The notes under the pieces: model-generated | Database searches by the model: none | The model's input: the letters and a program-made list of their open reading frames with translations, nothing else | What the model was told of the DNA's origin: nothing | Translations under genes and position numbers: made by a program | In this document: positions 8,942-21,408 of the stretch, piece after piece | Layout: every line of letters begins with the position of its first letter | How positions within the stretch are numbered: position 1 is the stretch's first letter | Assembly (NCBI GenBank): GCA_036320915.1 | Contig: JAXBDG010000004.1 | Span: 2,232,001-2,296,000 of the forward strand | Source: Linnemannia elongata | Lineage: Eukaryota > Mortierellomycota > Mortierellomycetes > Mortierellales > Mortierellaceae | Reading direction: 5' to 3' | Length of the DNA: 64,000 bases

Positions 8942-11900
8942 AAGTTGAGTTGAGCTAAATTAGCTCAGACGCGTCTTATTTTTTATTATCCCTTCTCCTT
9001 TTCCTCTACTTCCTTTGTTTTTACTCATTGATTCCCGGAATTAAACCTATTCGTAATTTTTAAGCATTTATCCACGTTTCATTGTTCTCGGGATAATCGT
9101 TCACTCCACGCTTACTTGATGCATGTTGTGATTGGAAGTTAACCTTTCTACATTCCCGGCTCAGAAAAATGTCTCGTAGTGGCCGTAATGTATCGTCGGC
9201 ATTTTCTGTTGGTGAAGATGTTGATGAACGTAGGAGTTGGAGGAGGTGGAGAACGAAAAGAATAGTAACAGCAATTGGATGTCAGATTACCTGCAGCCTT
9301 GTCCGAACCCAGCGCAGTGCAGCCCAACCCCTCCGAGATGTACAATAAAAAAATAAAAAAGAGAAAGAGATGCGCATTTGGATAGGCGGCAGAGAGCAGG
9401 AAAGGCGTTCATGGGAAACCAAGTATGAAAAGAATGGATCAATAGAAAAAAATGTTAGAGAGCGGGGGTGAGACAAAAAGATTGTGGATGATTAATAGGT
9501 TATCATTCACGTCTTGCATCTCGCATGGCAATCTCTGCATCCAATCCCCCAACATTGGAAGACAGAACGGAAAGGAATGGAATGAAATGTAATAGGAAAG
9601 AGAGAGTGGCCAACAGTGAGCCAGGCGGAAGCAGATAAAAAATGAGAGAATTGTGAGCCGTTTATGTATGTGCGGGATGGACGTTGTTTTTGTTCTCATA
9701 TGGCTTCAATTTTCCATTTCCATGAGAAGAATAGCTCGTGTGTGTGGAGCCTGGTAAGGGAGGGAGGGGCTGGTGGACAGTGGAGGTGAAGGATAACTCA
9801 AATCATAGTTGGCTATTCAACCTTCTTTTTTTTCGTACATGTTTTTTGAGCAACGTGTTTTGTTTATTTTTCGGCCTTCAACTTTGTTCCATAAACGCCA
9901 CGCCTTTGATAGATAAAAAGAATGGACCCTGCCACATTTTTCAATGCGGACTGGCGATGGTAAATAACTGAATGCGCATGAGAATTGCGATGCGGATTGC
10001 GATGCTGTGGCAGTGCCTCAAGCAGGTCTCAAGCTTCAAGGGTTCCGAATGGTGGTGAGGGTCCTGCTTACCGTTCATGTCGTTCAATGTGCTACACGTG
10101 ATGCAAAGGCTGTGTACAGAGGAGGGGCGTAGAAATAAGGGCGAAGGAAGAAACAGCCAAGTGGGTTACGCATTCTTTGCGCAGGTAAATCTGCGTAAGT
10201 GTGATGGAATCGAGACAAGGCCCATGAGAATGTGGGCGTGTGGTCGAGCAATGATGGGCAAAAGGGCATGTAATATGCCATATGCAGGCATTTGGTTATT
10301 TATTTTGTTGTTGTTGTTCCGATCTCGAATGACGATAAGGCGCAAAAAAGTAAACAAAGTGGAGGGAGGGGAGAGAAATGAAAATATATATGCCTTTTGT
10401 GCGATGGTGCACAGAAATGAAAGTAGTAGGAGGTGAAGGAAAAAGGGCGGTGATATGCGCACTTACACAATAACTCTCACTCTCTCACGATCGCCACATA
10501 CGCGCACACGCATACAAATAGGAAATTGGAGAAGAGATCAGAGAAAGAGAGAAAAAGAAAAATAAAGGATGAGAGAAGGAAAAATGAAGACTGATGGATG
10601 GTGATGGTTGGCTGTTGATGGAGATGGTTATCGGTCTCGCTTTTTAACGACTGTGCCTCTGGCTTGGTACGAATCAATGCAGGCGGTGCCTCTTCCTATT
10701 CTTGTTGTTTTCTTCAGTGTGAGTTTGTGTTTAGGAAGTGGGTTGATCCTTTTTCCTTTGCTTTGCATCTACCCTTTCCATGCTTTCCATGGAAGAAACA
10801 CGCATCGCCATTCAGTTATTTCACTTTGACATGTTGTTGTTGACTGATTGTCTGTTGGGAATGAACGAATGAACGCAATCTCACAACACTTTTCCCCTTT
10901 GGTTGATTAGTTGAGTTGGTTGAGCAGCAGACAAGGTGTATGCGTGTGCGTGTGCTCTCGTCTTTTCTTATTACATTTTTCATTTTCTTTTCCCTTTTCT
11001 GGTCGCATCCCTTCGTTCGTTCTACTCTACCTCCACTCTCTACCACCACCACCGAACGGATTTTTTTGTCTTCCTTTCCTACTCCACTCCCCTCTGCTCC
11101 AATCCATATTCCTCCTCCTTTGCCTCCTCCCCTTTCCACTTCCTTCTCGCCCCTCTCTTTGCTCTTTTCCACCGGCCTAGTACTTCAACCAACGTACTCA
11201 TTCACTTTCAACTCCTCTCATTCCACTCTCATTTCACACTTGCTCTCGCGCTTGTTTATTCCTTTCCTTTGTTGACCCATTTCCATTTCCTCTTGTCCTT
11301 GTCATCCTCATTTCTTTTCCTTCTTCATCGCATTCGTCGGATGTTGACTTCGGATACTCTGTCATAAAGAAAGAGCACTGTCATATTTGTTTTTTGGTGG
11401 TTTTTTTTTTTTTCTTTTTCTTTTTCTTCTTCCTTCTTTCCTTTTCCTTCGTTCTTTTCTCCACTCACGCTCCGACAACATAATCATATCAATAATCTAC
11501 GGCATACATACCCCTCATTCAAACAACAACAAACAAACAACAACAAACAGAACATACACACGCACCCTCTCCGTCAATCAAATAATAATCCTCAATTGCT
11601 CTCTTTTATTCATCTTATTCTTCTCTCTCACTCGCTCACTCACTCACTCACTCACACGCCTCTCTTTCTTCTTTCTCTTTCCCTCTCGTCTATCTCCTTC
11701 CGTTCTTCTCGTTCCTACTTTTTTTTTATTCTCCTTTTACGCCTTGGAGTCCAGAACGCAAAAAAAATCCTCCGATCCTCCCTTCTCATACCCTGTCTCT
11801 TACCTTCTTTTACCTTTTACCTTGGCTTCTCGCAGAGGACATCCACCTTCGCCCGATCTGACACCCCCTTCCCTCTCCCAATCATCCTCAACTGTGTTCT

Positions 11901-12204
11901 GAGTAAATAAACGTCAATCGACATTTCTCTGTTCATTTTTTTTCCTTCTTTTTCGCACCAACAGAGACACTTCTCAATCTCATTCCCTTTCTCTTCTTTT
12001 CTTTCTCTTCAACCTCCCTTCCTTTTAGTTCACTTCCATTCTCATCTCCCCACTCCCTATCGACAAAAAAGAGCCACCCTCTTCTACTGTCATCCCACTC
12101 CCTTCTCTCGCCTCGGCAAATATCAGGCATTTTTTTGACATTTGATCGAGTTGTTGGTACGTTGCTTACTATCTACCACTCCTCCTCCTCATTTATTCAC
12201 TCAT

Positions 12205-12205
<1 letters not shown>

Positions 12206-12236
<31 letters not shown>

Positions 12237-12237
12237 C
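12206..12237. repeat. poly(C) tract, 32 bases
   Basis: Uninterrupted C run, the only long C/G homopolymer in the window; all the others are A or T. It sits about 620 bases upstream of the transcription factor start codon. Confidence 0.95.
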
Positions 12238-12677
12238 TTTGAATTGTTGTTGATGTCAACGTCGTTATTTTGTTGTTGTGGTTCACCCCCTTGATGACCC
12301 TTACGACGTCCTATCCGTCCCCCTCTCCCTTTCCCTCCCTCTTCCCTGTTTACCCTTGTCCGTGTCCATTTCTCTGTTCTCACATCCATCACGAACCGTG
12401 CCCCGTCTAACCACAATTACATATCCACTCCAACATCCAACCGCACCCCTCCCTTTCTGTTTTTCTTAGAACAAAAGCAGTAGAAGAAGTCCTTCCTCCC
12501 CCCTTATTCCTGCATACAGACTGAGAGGCCAGCAGGGCAAAAGGATCAAATATCCAGCCCAAAAGCGAATGGCTCAACGGCGATAACCTCCCTTCAACCC
12601 ACAGCAACCGCACAAACAACAAGACAATAACAGCAAGCAAAGCAAAAACAAAGGAGCCAACCAACAAAACAACAATA

Positions 12678-12685
12678 ACACCACC

Positions 12686-12717
<32 letters not shown>

Positions 12718-12730
12718 CAACAACAACAAC
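12678..12730 (+). repeat. Compound ACC/AAC trinucleotide microsatellite in the leader
   Basis: About eight ACC units followed by about ten AAC units, in the putative 5' UTR of the Zn2Cys6 gene. The same AAC/CAG-type expansions recur as Gln runs inside the coding region downstream. Confidence 0.85.
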
Positions 12731-12853
12731 GATAACAGCAACGACAACACCTACGGAAATCAATTTGGTCAACCCGCAGCACCTTACCCTGCAACAACTA
12801 TCCTCCCTTCTTCCTCTTTTTATTATTTTCTTTTCCTTCTCTCTCTACCAATC

Positions 12854-15800
12854 ATGCCCCTCGAGAACAACCCATATCTTCTTCACTCCTCCACTCTCGT
12901 CTCCAAACCCATGTCAGACCCATCCATGTTCACACAATCTAGACAACCGGTCGCCTCAACATTCAACACCTCGTCGCTGGGTGTCAACACCAAGGGCGGG
13001 ACATCTCCATTGGCCCTGATATCGATGCAGCGCCATTCCACACCTCATCACCAACCGCCATTACTCGCTATCAAGGAAGAGCCTCGCCTGGAACACCGTC
13101 CGAGACTCAGCCTCTCAGTGCCTCATGTACCGGGAAAAACCCGAAAGAGACATAAGGTTGCAACCTCATGCAACCGTTGTCGCCAAAACAAGGTATATAG
13201 AATGAAAAAGAAAGAGTTCAATCATATCTGTCGTATGCATATCTATGTATCATGCCAATGTGTATCGCGAGTATCGATTATTTGTACAAGAGCTGAGAAC
13301 AGTTGCAATCATGGTTTCGTAATACTAATAAAAAAGTTTTTATCCTCAAACGTGGTCTGCTGTGTTTGCTTAGCGGAAATGCGATGGTGGAGTACCGTGC
13401 TCGAACTGCAAGCGAAACAAAGCCGACTGTCTGTACACCGATGCACAGCAGTCTCGATCTACATGGGGAGACCTGCCGCTGAGTCAAGAAAAGATCCTTG
13501 GTGTCTCTGCATCCGTCGACGACGACGACACATCGGCTTCTTCCGAGAGGAGCTCAAAAGCCGTCTCGGCCACACCCTCTTCAGGAGCAGCAGCATCAGC
13601 ACCAGCGACATCTTCACCTTCAACTTCACGAATTCCACAGAGCACTGCACAGGCATCCGTGTTATCGACAACCATACCCACACCCACATCGGCGTCTAAA
13701 TCACCCACTAGCCTTCCGGCACAAAGGGGCTATGCTAAACAATCAGCCCGGATACCAGATGGTTTCGCATCGTCGTTTTCTGCTTCAGCATCATCGTCAA
13801 CATTGACTCCGCAGATGCCCTTCAATCCTGGCCATGCCACATACGAGAAGGATTTCGATCTCGACAGGAGGAAACAGCAGCTGGGCATCCAGTCGACACA
13901 GATTTCAAGGGCAATCCGAGTTGCTCGACCAGGACCGCAGTTCGACACTTCAGTTCTGCTCAACGGCGGTGGCGATTCAGGTGCTCACCGGCCACTGGAC
14001 CATGGCCTCGTGCGAGGTCTCTCACAGGACAGCTCCCTGGTCACACAAGGATCTTTGAGCGACAATAACAACACTCGTCCTCGTGTAACATCCAGTCAAT
14101 CGGTGCCCAATACCCTGTGGCGCCAAGATCCCGGTATGCCAACAACAGGATCTATGTCAACACTCTCCAAACAACAACAGCAACAGTTCCAATCTCAACA
14201 TCAATTACTACATAATCACCAACAAGTATACCACCCCAACCCTACCGGTTCAGCACAACAGATACCCCAGTACTCTGATTCTCCTAAGCGGGAGCCTATT
14301 TCTGCGCTTTCAGCCAAGGGCCAAGGGATCAACCGATTGAGTTCTAGCTCTTCTTCAACCCATTCTATGATGAGCGCCCGGGTTGCTTCACATCCTCAAC
14401 AACTTTTGCAGCAACAACAACCGCAACAACATCTGCAACAGCAACAGCAAAAGCAACAAAACTATTTGAGCACAGATACCTCCTCTGGATTTATGACGGG
14501 ATCGACATATTCTCAAAGTTTACAACAAAACGGCTTCCAACCTCCAGTGACCATTTTGAATGACCAGCAGCTCCCGCTGTACGACTCTCCACAGCCCTTC
14601 GGGACCCCTCAGGCGCAATTCCAGACTCCAGGACAGCGCCAACAGCAGCAGAATTCCCAACAGCAACAGTTTGATCAGCAGCTCATGCTCCAGTTACCAG
14701 TGTCTGCTTCTGGGACACCAACCAGCATCCAGCACCATCAAGCACAGCCATACCAATTTCAAGCACAGCCACATCAACAGCAACAACAACAGATGCCGTA
14801 CATTCATCAACCATACCAACAGGATACTACTCAGCAACAGCAACTGGATTCTCCACTGAGTCCCAATCATACCATTTCCTCAGCAGCGCCAGTTTCGTCC
14901 GTTGCGATTCCTAGCGGTGTGCAGCCTCCTTCTCAACTTGAGGCCTGGGCCCCTCCGACCACAAATGGATTCTCTGCTGCTGCGGCTGCAGCTAGCGCTA
15001 GTGCTCAAAATCAAATCGATTGGAAGAGCAGCTCCATTTCACAACTCACTTCGCTCGACTACCCCAATCGACCATTCAACCCCCAGACCGACCCACATTA
15101 TAGTTTCGGCCGATCACCATTGGCTTCCACAACACCGACAACAACAGCTACTAGTATTTCTTCGACGACCCCTTCAACAGCGATCCCTTCTCTTGCCGGC
15201 TCACCTGCGGTATTCTCTGGGGACTATGGACAGCAACAACAAAAGTTCCGACATAATGGAGCACCACTGCGTCAACAGGTCCTCACATCTTCGCCGATCC
15301 AGTCGAGGACAGAGGAGCAACGGGATGAAGCTGTGCGGATACGGAAGATTGCCAAGGATCTTTTGGACTGCCAGCAGTACGACTATGGTGTGTTCTTGCC
15401 GAGGCACATCTCACAGGAGGAACCGGAAATTTGGGTTGCTCCTCATTCCAACCAACCTGGCAGCCTAGATGGGATCCCTCGACAGTTGCTGGTGCTGCCT
15501 AAGGATGCCAACTTTTTGGTCGATGTGTTCTTTGAGGTAAGATAACGATTGCATTTCAGTGATCATAACATCCTTGACTTGTACCATTTTTCTGAAATGC
15601 GTTGCTCAACTTTATTTTATTATCTCTATGAATATGAGACACATATACATACTTACATTGACCATGGACCCTCCCTCTTACATTTTTTGTTATTAGAATG
15701 CATGCTTCTATTACCCCATTCTCAATCGATTGACGGTGGAGTTGCATCTCATGGAGCCACACACGGCGCACTCGCTGTTCCTGCTGAACATTGTCTTCAT

Positions 15801-15910
15801 GGCCGCCTGCAAGCATCTTGGCAAGAGCACATATATCAAGCGAGCCATTCAGTTCCGTGAGCGCGCACGAGGTAACTATCTTTTGCTACCGTTGATGTAT
15901 TAGGGTTCGC

Positions 15911-15956
<46 letters not shown>

Positions 15957-18655
15957 TGATTTGAGATTGGAGAACTGACCAAGGGTATCTTATCTATGTA
16001 CCTTCATGATGGTAAAAAAATATATAGAGCTGCAGTACCACATTGACGGAAGGGTTCGGCTCTCAAGGATTCAAGGGGCATTGTTGGGCTCGCAGGTGAT
16101 CTACGGAGTCTTCACCGTCGTCATTGGATTCGCCCAGCTCTGTGGATCTTACATCAAACTGCCGACCATTCCCAACCTTTCTGAAGACAAAAACAACAAC
16201 AACAACCCTACAAGGATCAGTAATGATGATTACGATGATGGCAACGAGACGATGACGGATCTTGCAGAGGAGAGTCGACGATTGGTGGCGCAGAAGGGGA
16301 CCATCCCTGAGGCGGCTTTCCAGCAGCGGTTATGGTCGTTCTGGACGATATACATTCGAGATTCGATGTCGAGGCTCTATTTTGGATGGCCGCATGGGAT
16401 TGATGCTCTAGCGATAACAGCGGACATACCGACGATCAAGGGGTGTGTGGGCCTTGGTGGGCGGAGGAAGGGGTTGAATGGGTATGGTGGTCGTCCAGGT
16501 GTTGTGACTGGAGGTACAGGAAAGCGTCGAGGACCGATGAAACCCGTCTTGCCGGGGAGGAAGTTGATGAAAGCTACGGATAAGGACATGCAGCAGCAGG
16601 TGCACAGGTCTGAGATGGAGTCTTATCGTGTGTCGTCGACGCTTTCTGACGACGACGACGACGATGATGACGATAGTGGCAAGGGTGGAGGAAGCGACGA
16701 TGATGATGATGATGATAGCGACTTGGAGCAAGGGGATATTCGCTTCCAGGATACGCCTAGTATGGGCCGCCCCTCTGTGGATGCTACGATGAGTACAGCA
16801 ACAGGAGAGAAGCGAGGCAAGTGGTCCTTTGATGGTCCGCTCTTGCCATCCGTCGATGGTCGTGAGGTTGCGCCTTCGATTTCTGGACTCTCGAGGACGT
16901 TTGTCGAGAAGCAGAGTAGGGGTGAAGACATTCACCGCCGTACTTCTGGATCTGGATCTGGGTCTGGATCTGGTCCCGGGGCAGGCTCACATTCGTCGAT
17001 TGACATCAAGCGCCACACAGAGCGGATGAAATTGCTGCTGGATGCCGAGGACGACTTGACGGACGGAGGTACCTATTCGAGGATCTTGTTCCTGGAAGAG
17101 ATCAAGCTTTGGACGATCGGTCGCCGAGCTGGGCTTTACCTCATGGGCCGCAGTACTTCGTCGAGTGTGAGTCCCTTGGGTGCCATGACGGGGTCATATT
17201 CGACCACTTCGTCAGTGCATGATATGTATGGAGCAAGTACAGGCGGTGCTGGTGTGGACCTTAGTGACCCGTTCGCGAGGGCGATTAATGCCTCGCTTGA
17301 TGCGAGTCGGTGCTCAGAGCGGGCATGGTTGGAGGATAAGGAGCTGCAGGGTCTGCAGGCAGAACTCATAGCCTGGGAACAGGCATTGCCGCCTATCTTT
17401 AAGTTCCGTCCGGACGTGGATGCACCTGACATCAACCACAAAGTCAACGGCAAACTCGGTAAGCGTCTTCTTTTGTTTGTCTTTGCACAGCAAAGCACGG
17501 ACAAACATCGTTTAAGTATATCCATTAACACTATCTTCGTTTTTTTTTCTTGTTCATTTAGCGGTGCTATCGTTGTTCTACTACACGATCACGATAATGC
17601 TCCAATCCTCATACCTCCCCATCCCGCAATACCTCTCTTCCTCTTCCCGCTCTACAGCCTTCAAATCCCCTGAGAGTATCTCTCAAGAATACGACGACCT
17701 CTTTAGCCGTTCCGGATCCGTCACCTCTATGGGTCTCTCTGATGACGGCACTACCAACCCCACAACAATCACAACTCCACCAACGACCGCCACCGCCCGG
17801 ATCAAACGTGAAGGCGGCGATAGTGAGTACCTCTATCCAAACCGATTCGCATACCTTCACCAGCAACAACAACATCAGCGACAAAACAGTACGGGCAGCA
17901 GCGTCAGCGGTGGTGGTGGGATCACAATCCCTGGAGGATACTTCAACACTGCCCACAAGATCTGCACCCAACTCTCGAATGTCCTCTACCACCACCTAGA
18001 ACTCATGCTGGATTCTTACCCGAACTGGTGTTCAATCCAGAGTAAACTGAACCACTCCCTCGTCGCGGCCCTCCGCGTCTCCTGTCTCAACGCTCGACTC
18101 AGTAGTAACTCCCAGGCGATTAGAGATGAAGCCAAGGCAGGGTTCAAGATGGGCTCGGATCTGTTCAAGCGCCAGGCGATGTTACCAGATCCGTTGACGA
18201 TCCGCGACTGGCCTGCAGAGGAAGATGTCCAGGTGATGTTGGATTTGGAGGAAGAGTTTAGGGAGATGATGACGACGCAGGAGGAGGAAGAGAGAAGCCG
18301 AAGTCATACTAGGGATCAGTCTGAGGAGGCTGCTGCCGCGGCTGCTGCAGCTGCAGCAGCAGCAGGTGGTGGTACGGGCGTCCGGTTGGTGTTTGATGAA
18401 GACCCAGGCGATCGGCTGTTGTACCTCCCCCCAAACCCTGATGGCTCTGCGTCCTTCGATGCTGCCACCGCCGCCGCTGTCTCCGCCAGTGGTGGAATGC
18501 CTTCGACATCGGCTGAAGGCGATCTTATTGCGATGGACGGAAGTGGAGCCACTGGCGGTGTAGCTGGCCAGGGTATAGATTATGGATTGTTTAGAGCCGA
18601 GCACGTCTTTGGGCTTAGCGAGGGTTTCCAATTCGACTACAATATCGGCCCCTAG
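12854..18655 (+). CDS. Large Zn2Cys6 (Gal4-type) transcription factor with fungal-specific regulatory domain
   Basis: Five exons, 12854-13192, 13374-15536, 15697-15871, 16028-17458 and 17562-18655, give 1,733 residues. The binuclear zinc cluster (Cys at about 106, 109, 116, 122, 125, 132; spacing C-x2-C-x6-C-x5-C-x2-C-x6-C) is split by intron 1 right after QNK. An IKEE sumoylation-like motif lies at 73-76. Residues 200-720 are Gln/Ser-rich with many Gln runs. The fungal-specific TF domain (PF04082 type) begins at about 800 (VELHLMEPHTAHSLFLL) and continues with WSFWTIYIRDSMSRLYFGWP near 993-1012. It is interrupted by an acidic Asp run near residue 1,100. The overall order resembles XlnR/Xln1-like regulators but target genes cannot be inferred. 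Intron 3 contains a 44-base T run. Nuclear, DNA-binding. Confidence 0.88.
15912..15955. repeat. poly(T) tract, 44 bases, intron 3 of the Zn2Cys6 gene
   Basis: The longest homopolymer in the window, within an intron of 156 bases (15872-16027), so it accounts for more than a quarter of the intron. Confidence 0.95.
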
Positions 18656-18835
18656 GAATAGTCCTTTATTCCTCGCCCTTTTTTTTCTATTATATTTGAT
18701 GGAGATAAAGACGTGTACATTCTGCATTTTTTTTGGCCGATCTCCATTTTCGTTTCCAGTTGACAAAAACCATGGGGGCCATGTAATAGCATAAAGAAAG
18801 AAAAAAGTCGTTTTTTGAGCGGTGTCAATCCAGGT

Positions 18836-18841
18836 TTTATT
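18836..18841 (-). terminator. Putative polyadenylation signal of eL42
   Basis: AATAAA on the minus strand 54 bases after the eL42 stop codon. Confidence 0.55.
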
Positions 18842-18894
18842 GCGAGGATAAAATACAGAATGCACACTTGGGCACGATGTGTACTTTCGCTGAT

Positions 18895-20282
18895 TTAGAA
18901 AGTAAGAGCCTGACCTATAAGTTTTCATGAAGTAGAAGAAAAAAAAAGGACCATGGTTAGCAAAATTGCACGAATAAAAAAATAACATAAAACACCACCC
19001 AGAAACCGTGAGAGAAAGATAACAAAAACCAAAGACAAAAAAGAAAAAAAAAAGAACGTACCCTTCTGCTTCTTGTCACCACCGAGCTCGAAGTGCTTGC
19101 AACGCTTCAAGGCGATCTGGTGCTTGTACTTGCAGACCTGGCACTCCAAACGAAGAACGACCTTCTTGGTGGTCTTGGCCTTCTTGTGGAAGACGGGCTT
19201 GGTCTGACCACCATAACCGGACTGCTTTCTATCGTAACGACGCTTTCCTGTTGGGTTGGTGGTACGTTCCATGATAGGTAGGTAGGTAGGTAGTTTCCCG
19301 ATGATATTGTCCATGTTGAAAGTGGTGTTGGTAAGTGGATGGGCAATTGTGGAAGAGAAATCAAAGAGGTTAGTATCCTGCGCTCGAATAGTGGTTCCTG
19401 ATGTTGACCAAGAAAGCGGAAAGACGAGAGGGAAAAAAACGAGAGGACGTACCCTGAGCGAAGAGCGAAGCCTTGCCGGTCTTGTACTGCGAGACCTTGT
19501 GGGCAGTGTGCTTCTTGCAGGTCTTGCCCTTGCAGTAGGTGTTTCTGGTCTTAGGAACGTTAACCTGATGGGAGGGAAAAACAAAGGGAGGTACCGGTCA
19601 GTGAGAGGGTTTTTTGGACATAGTGATTCCAGACTGAAAGTGAGTAGGGGAGAAGGAAAGGTCCTAATTCCTGTCAAGGTGTTGGGACTGAGGTGCATTC
19701 CTGGGTGGACGATCATAAGTTCGAGATGTCTGTTTCGTCTGCGTAATCCTTGATGATGGGGTTCGGCGATCGCAGGTTTGTTGCAGTCGCGATGTTATGT
19801 CCTGCGATCGTTACTGCCTCTGAATGATGCATATGAACAAGCCCTGCTGATGCAAAGATAGTCGAACGGTCTTGCTGTCCGTTCTGTCGGTTTCTCCCGT
19901 TTCCTGCACCTGTGCTGATGCTGTAAAGTCTGCAACACGGCAACGAGGGTTCATGGATGAGGGGTTTTCGGAAAGACTGCTGAACGAATATGACTGGCAG
20001 CTGTTCTCATCCGCCACAAACAAGACGACTCCTGCCCTTCTTGGATGGGATCTGTTTGATGTTGGATTCATCCTGATCAACAAGGTAATGAGTGATGGGA
20101 TCCTATTGTCTCCCATTGTCGATGGTGGTAGATGATAGCGTCCTGTTTCCTGCTACGGTGTGTAGGGTCGATATATGTGCCGGCAATGGTAAATGGGATT
20201 GATGGATGCTTATTGTTGCCGACGATGTCCCGATCGATGGATGATTGTACTATGCTTCATGATAGCTGGGGTCACACACCAT
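18895..20282 (-). CDS. RPL42: 60S ribosomal protein eL42 (L44/L36a)
   Basis: Three certain coding exons on the minus strand, 19564-19453, 19247-19062 and 18895-18914, encode [10 protein letters not shown] through [13 protein letters not shown], nearly identical in layout to yeast Rpl42. The family needs one Met before VNVP, and the first certain exon begins exactly at GTT (V2), so the ATG must end an upstream exon. The best candidate is ATG at 20282-20280 followed by GTGTGT, which would give a 714-base first intron and exactly 106 residues, the usual family length. That start is uncertain. The protein is a zinc-ribbon component of the large subunit E site (CKGKTC and CQVCKYK pairs). The last coding exon is only 20 bases. 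A GGTA tetranucleotide repeat lies in the second certain intron. The gene is convergent with the Zn2Cys6 gene and divergent from PDI. Confidence 0.88.
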
Positions 20283-20359
20283 TCTGATGAAGATTTGAGA
20301 AGAGACCGAACCTGGGTTTGGGAGCGGAGGGATAATAAATGGCGCTGAGAGGTCAATCT

Positions 20360-20373
20360 CAGCGTGTCACGTG
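20360..20373 (+). promoter_or_regulatory. UPRE-like CAGCGTG overlapping a CACGTG E-box
   Basis: CAGCGTGTC matches the core of the yeast unfolded-protein-response element, and the overlapping CACGTG is the binding site of many bHLH/bZIP factors. It is 1 kb from the PDI start but only about 80 bases from the proposed eL42 start, so it may serve either gene or neither. Confidence 0.3.
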
Positions 20374-21246
20374 CACATTCGTACGTTCTTTCACTCACAT
20401 CTTGCGCTCTTGTTCTTCCTAACGGACGGACGCAAGGACATTCAAGAAACTGCGGGATTGCTGCGGGCGTAGGAGGATGGCAGATAGGGGGCCAAGGGGA
20501 AGAAAAAATAAGGGAGAGAAAAGGACGCCAATGGTAAAGAATTACTGGTCCAGATAAGGCCACGTTCAGGCCTAGCGACCCTGGAGGACGCAGATCGTGT
20601 ACGCGTTGTTTACGAGTAGAGACAAAGAATAAAAGGGAGCAGTGAAGGTAAGAGCAAGCATGCGATGTGTGGGACAAAGTATTGCTTTAGCGACGTTTCT
20701 TACGAAGTTGAGGCGGACGCGAGCCTCTTGTTTGGCCGTTGAAATAAGTCCATGGTGAAGGTCCTCATACTTAATACTGGCAGTCTCTCGGTCCCTATCT
20801 CCCACTCATTTAACGTCGCTAGATGTGCACAAAGGATGTAAGAGTTCAACTCGTACGAAGTTGGGGAAGTAAGAGAACAGTGGTATTAAAATAAAAAGGA
20901 CGTTGATGGTAATTATGCCCCCCTCTTTTGCCGTTAAAACGATTGACGGTCAAACAGAAGGACCATTCTCACCCAGGCACCATCACTGATAACTCTATCT
21001 GTCTCACGGAAGTGATCAAAAAATAAAATCGGTCATCCTAGAAGGAATACATTCAAAGACAACACCGTCTCATTTTCACCCCCACTTGTAGCCCGAATGG
21101 ATACCCTGGTGAAAGGCAACTGCACTGAACAAAGCAACGGTCGAAAAAAATAGGGGTCAGGTTGGAATAAAGAAAAGAGGAATCAAGGCCTAGGATGGAA
21201 CTCTCACAGTCGCTGCACTTAATATCCGCAGATATGAAGTGAAGAG

Positions 21247-21265
21247 CCAATCAGTGCCTTCCGCG
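21247..21265 (+). promoter_or_regulatory. ERSE-like element CCAAT-N9-CCGCG upstream of PDI
   Basis: CCAAT at 21247-21251, nine bases, then CCGCG at 21261-21265. The animal ER stress response element is CCAAT-N9-CCACG, so this is one mismatch away with exact spacing, 158 bases upstream of the PDI start codon. Function is inferred. Confidence 0.4.
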
Positions 21266-21408
21266 TCAATACAGGCGGAGGAAGATCCTAATTTGTGGAG
21301 ACAATTGTTACACGTTGTTTGCTTCGCTTTCTTCTCTTCTTTCTCTCTTTCTTCTTTTCTTCTTTTCTTCTCACCACACTCTCCATCCACAATATATACA
21401 CATACGCA

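Larger units (their letters stand above)
8942..12853. other. 3.9 kb gene-poor region and leader of the Zn2Cys6 factor
   Basis: No convincing gene on either strand. From about 10,970 to 12,130 the + strand is C/T-rich, then comes a 32-base C run (12206-12237), and the last 200 bases before the ATG are CAA/CAC-rich. I read the last 2 kb as promoter and 5' UTR of the transcription factor gene. A leader intron is possible but I cannot place it. Confidence 0.55.
20283..21408. promoter_or_regulatory. Divergent intergenic region between eL42 and PDI
   Basis: No gene seen. It must hold the promoters of both flanking genes. It contains CAGCGTGTC directly overlapping CACGTG at 20360-20373 and a CCAAT-N9-CCGCG element at 21247-21265. 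The final 90 bases before the PDI ATG are C/T-rich, as in other leaders here. Confidence 0.6.

Noticed and set aside
10911..11910. Open frames of 89-171 codons in three + frames
   Set aside because: Same pyrimidine-rich leader artefact upstream of the Zn2Cys6 gene; no consistent frame or start.
15549..15860. 103-codon open frame starting within the Zn2Cys6 gene
   Set aside because: It reads through intron 2 in the wrong frame; the exon 15697-15871 in another frame carries the conserved regulatory-domain sequence.
18182..18988. 268-codon minus-strand frame opposite the end of the Zn2Cys6 gene
   Set aside because: An antisense shadow of the last exon that happens to run over the eL42 3' end; eL42 itself uses different frames with introns.
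20360..20400. Alternative eL42 first exon ending AAGAT|GTGAGT near 20392
   Set aside because: The donor is strong, but joining to GTTAACGTT gives ATG TTA ACG, the wrong frame for eL42; it could only be a non-coding leader exon.
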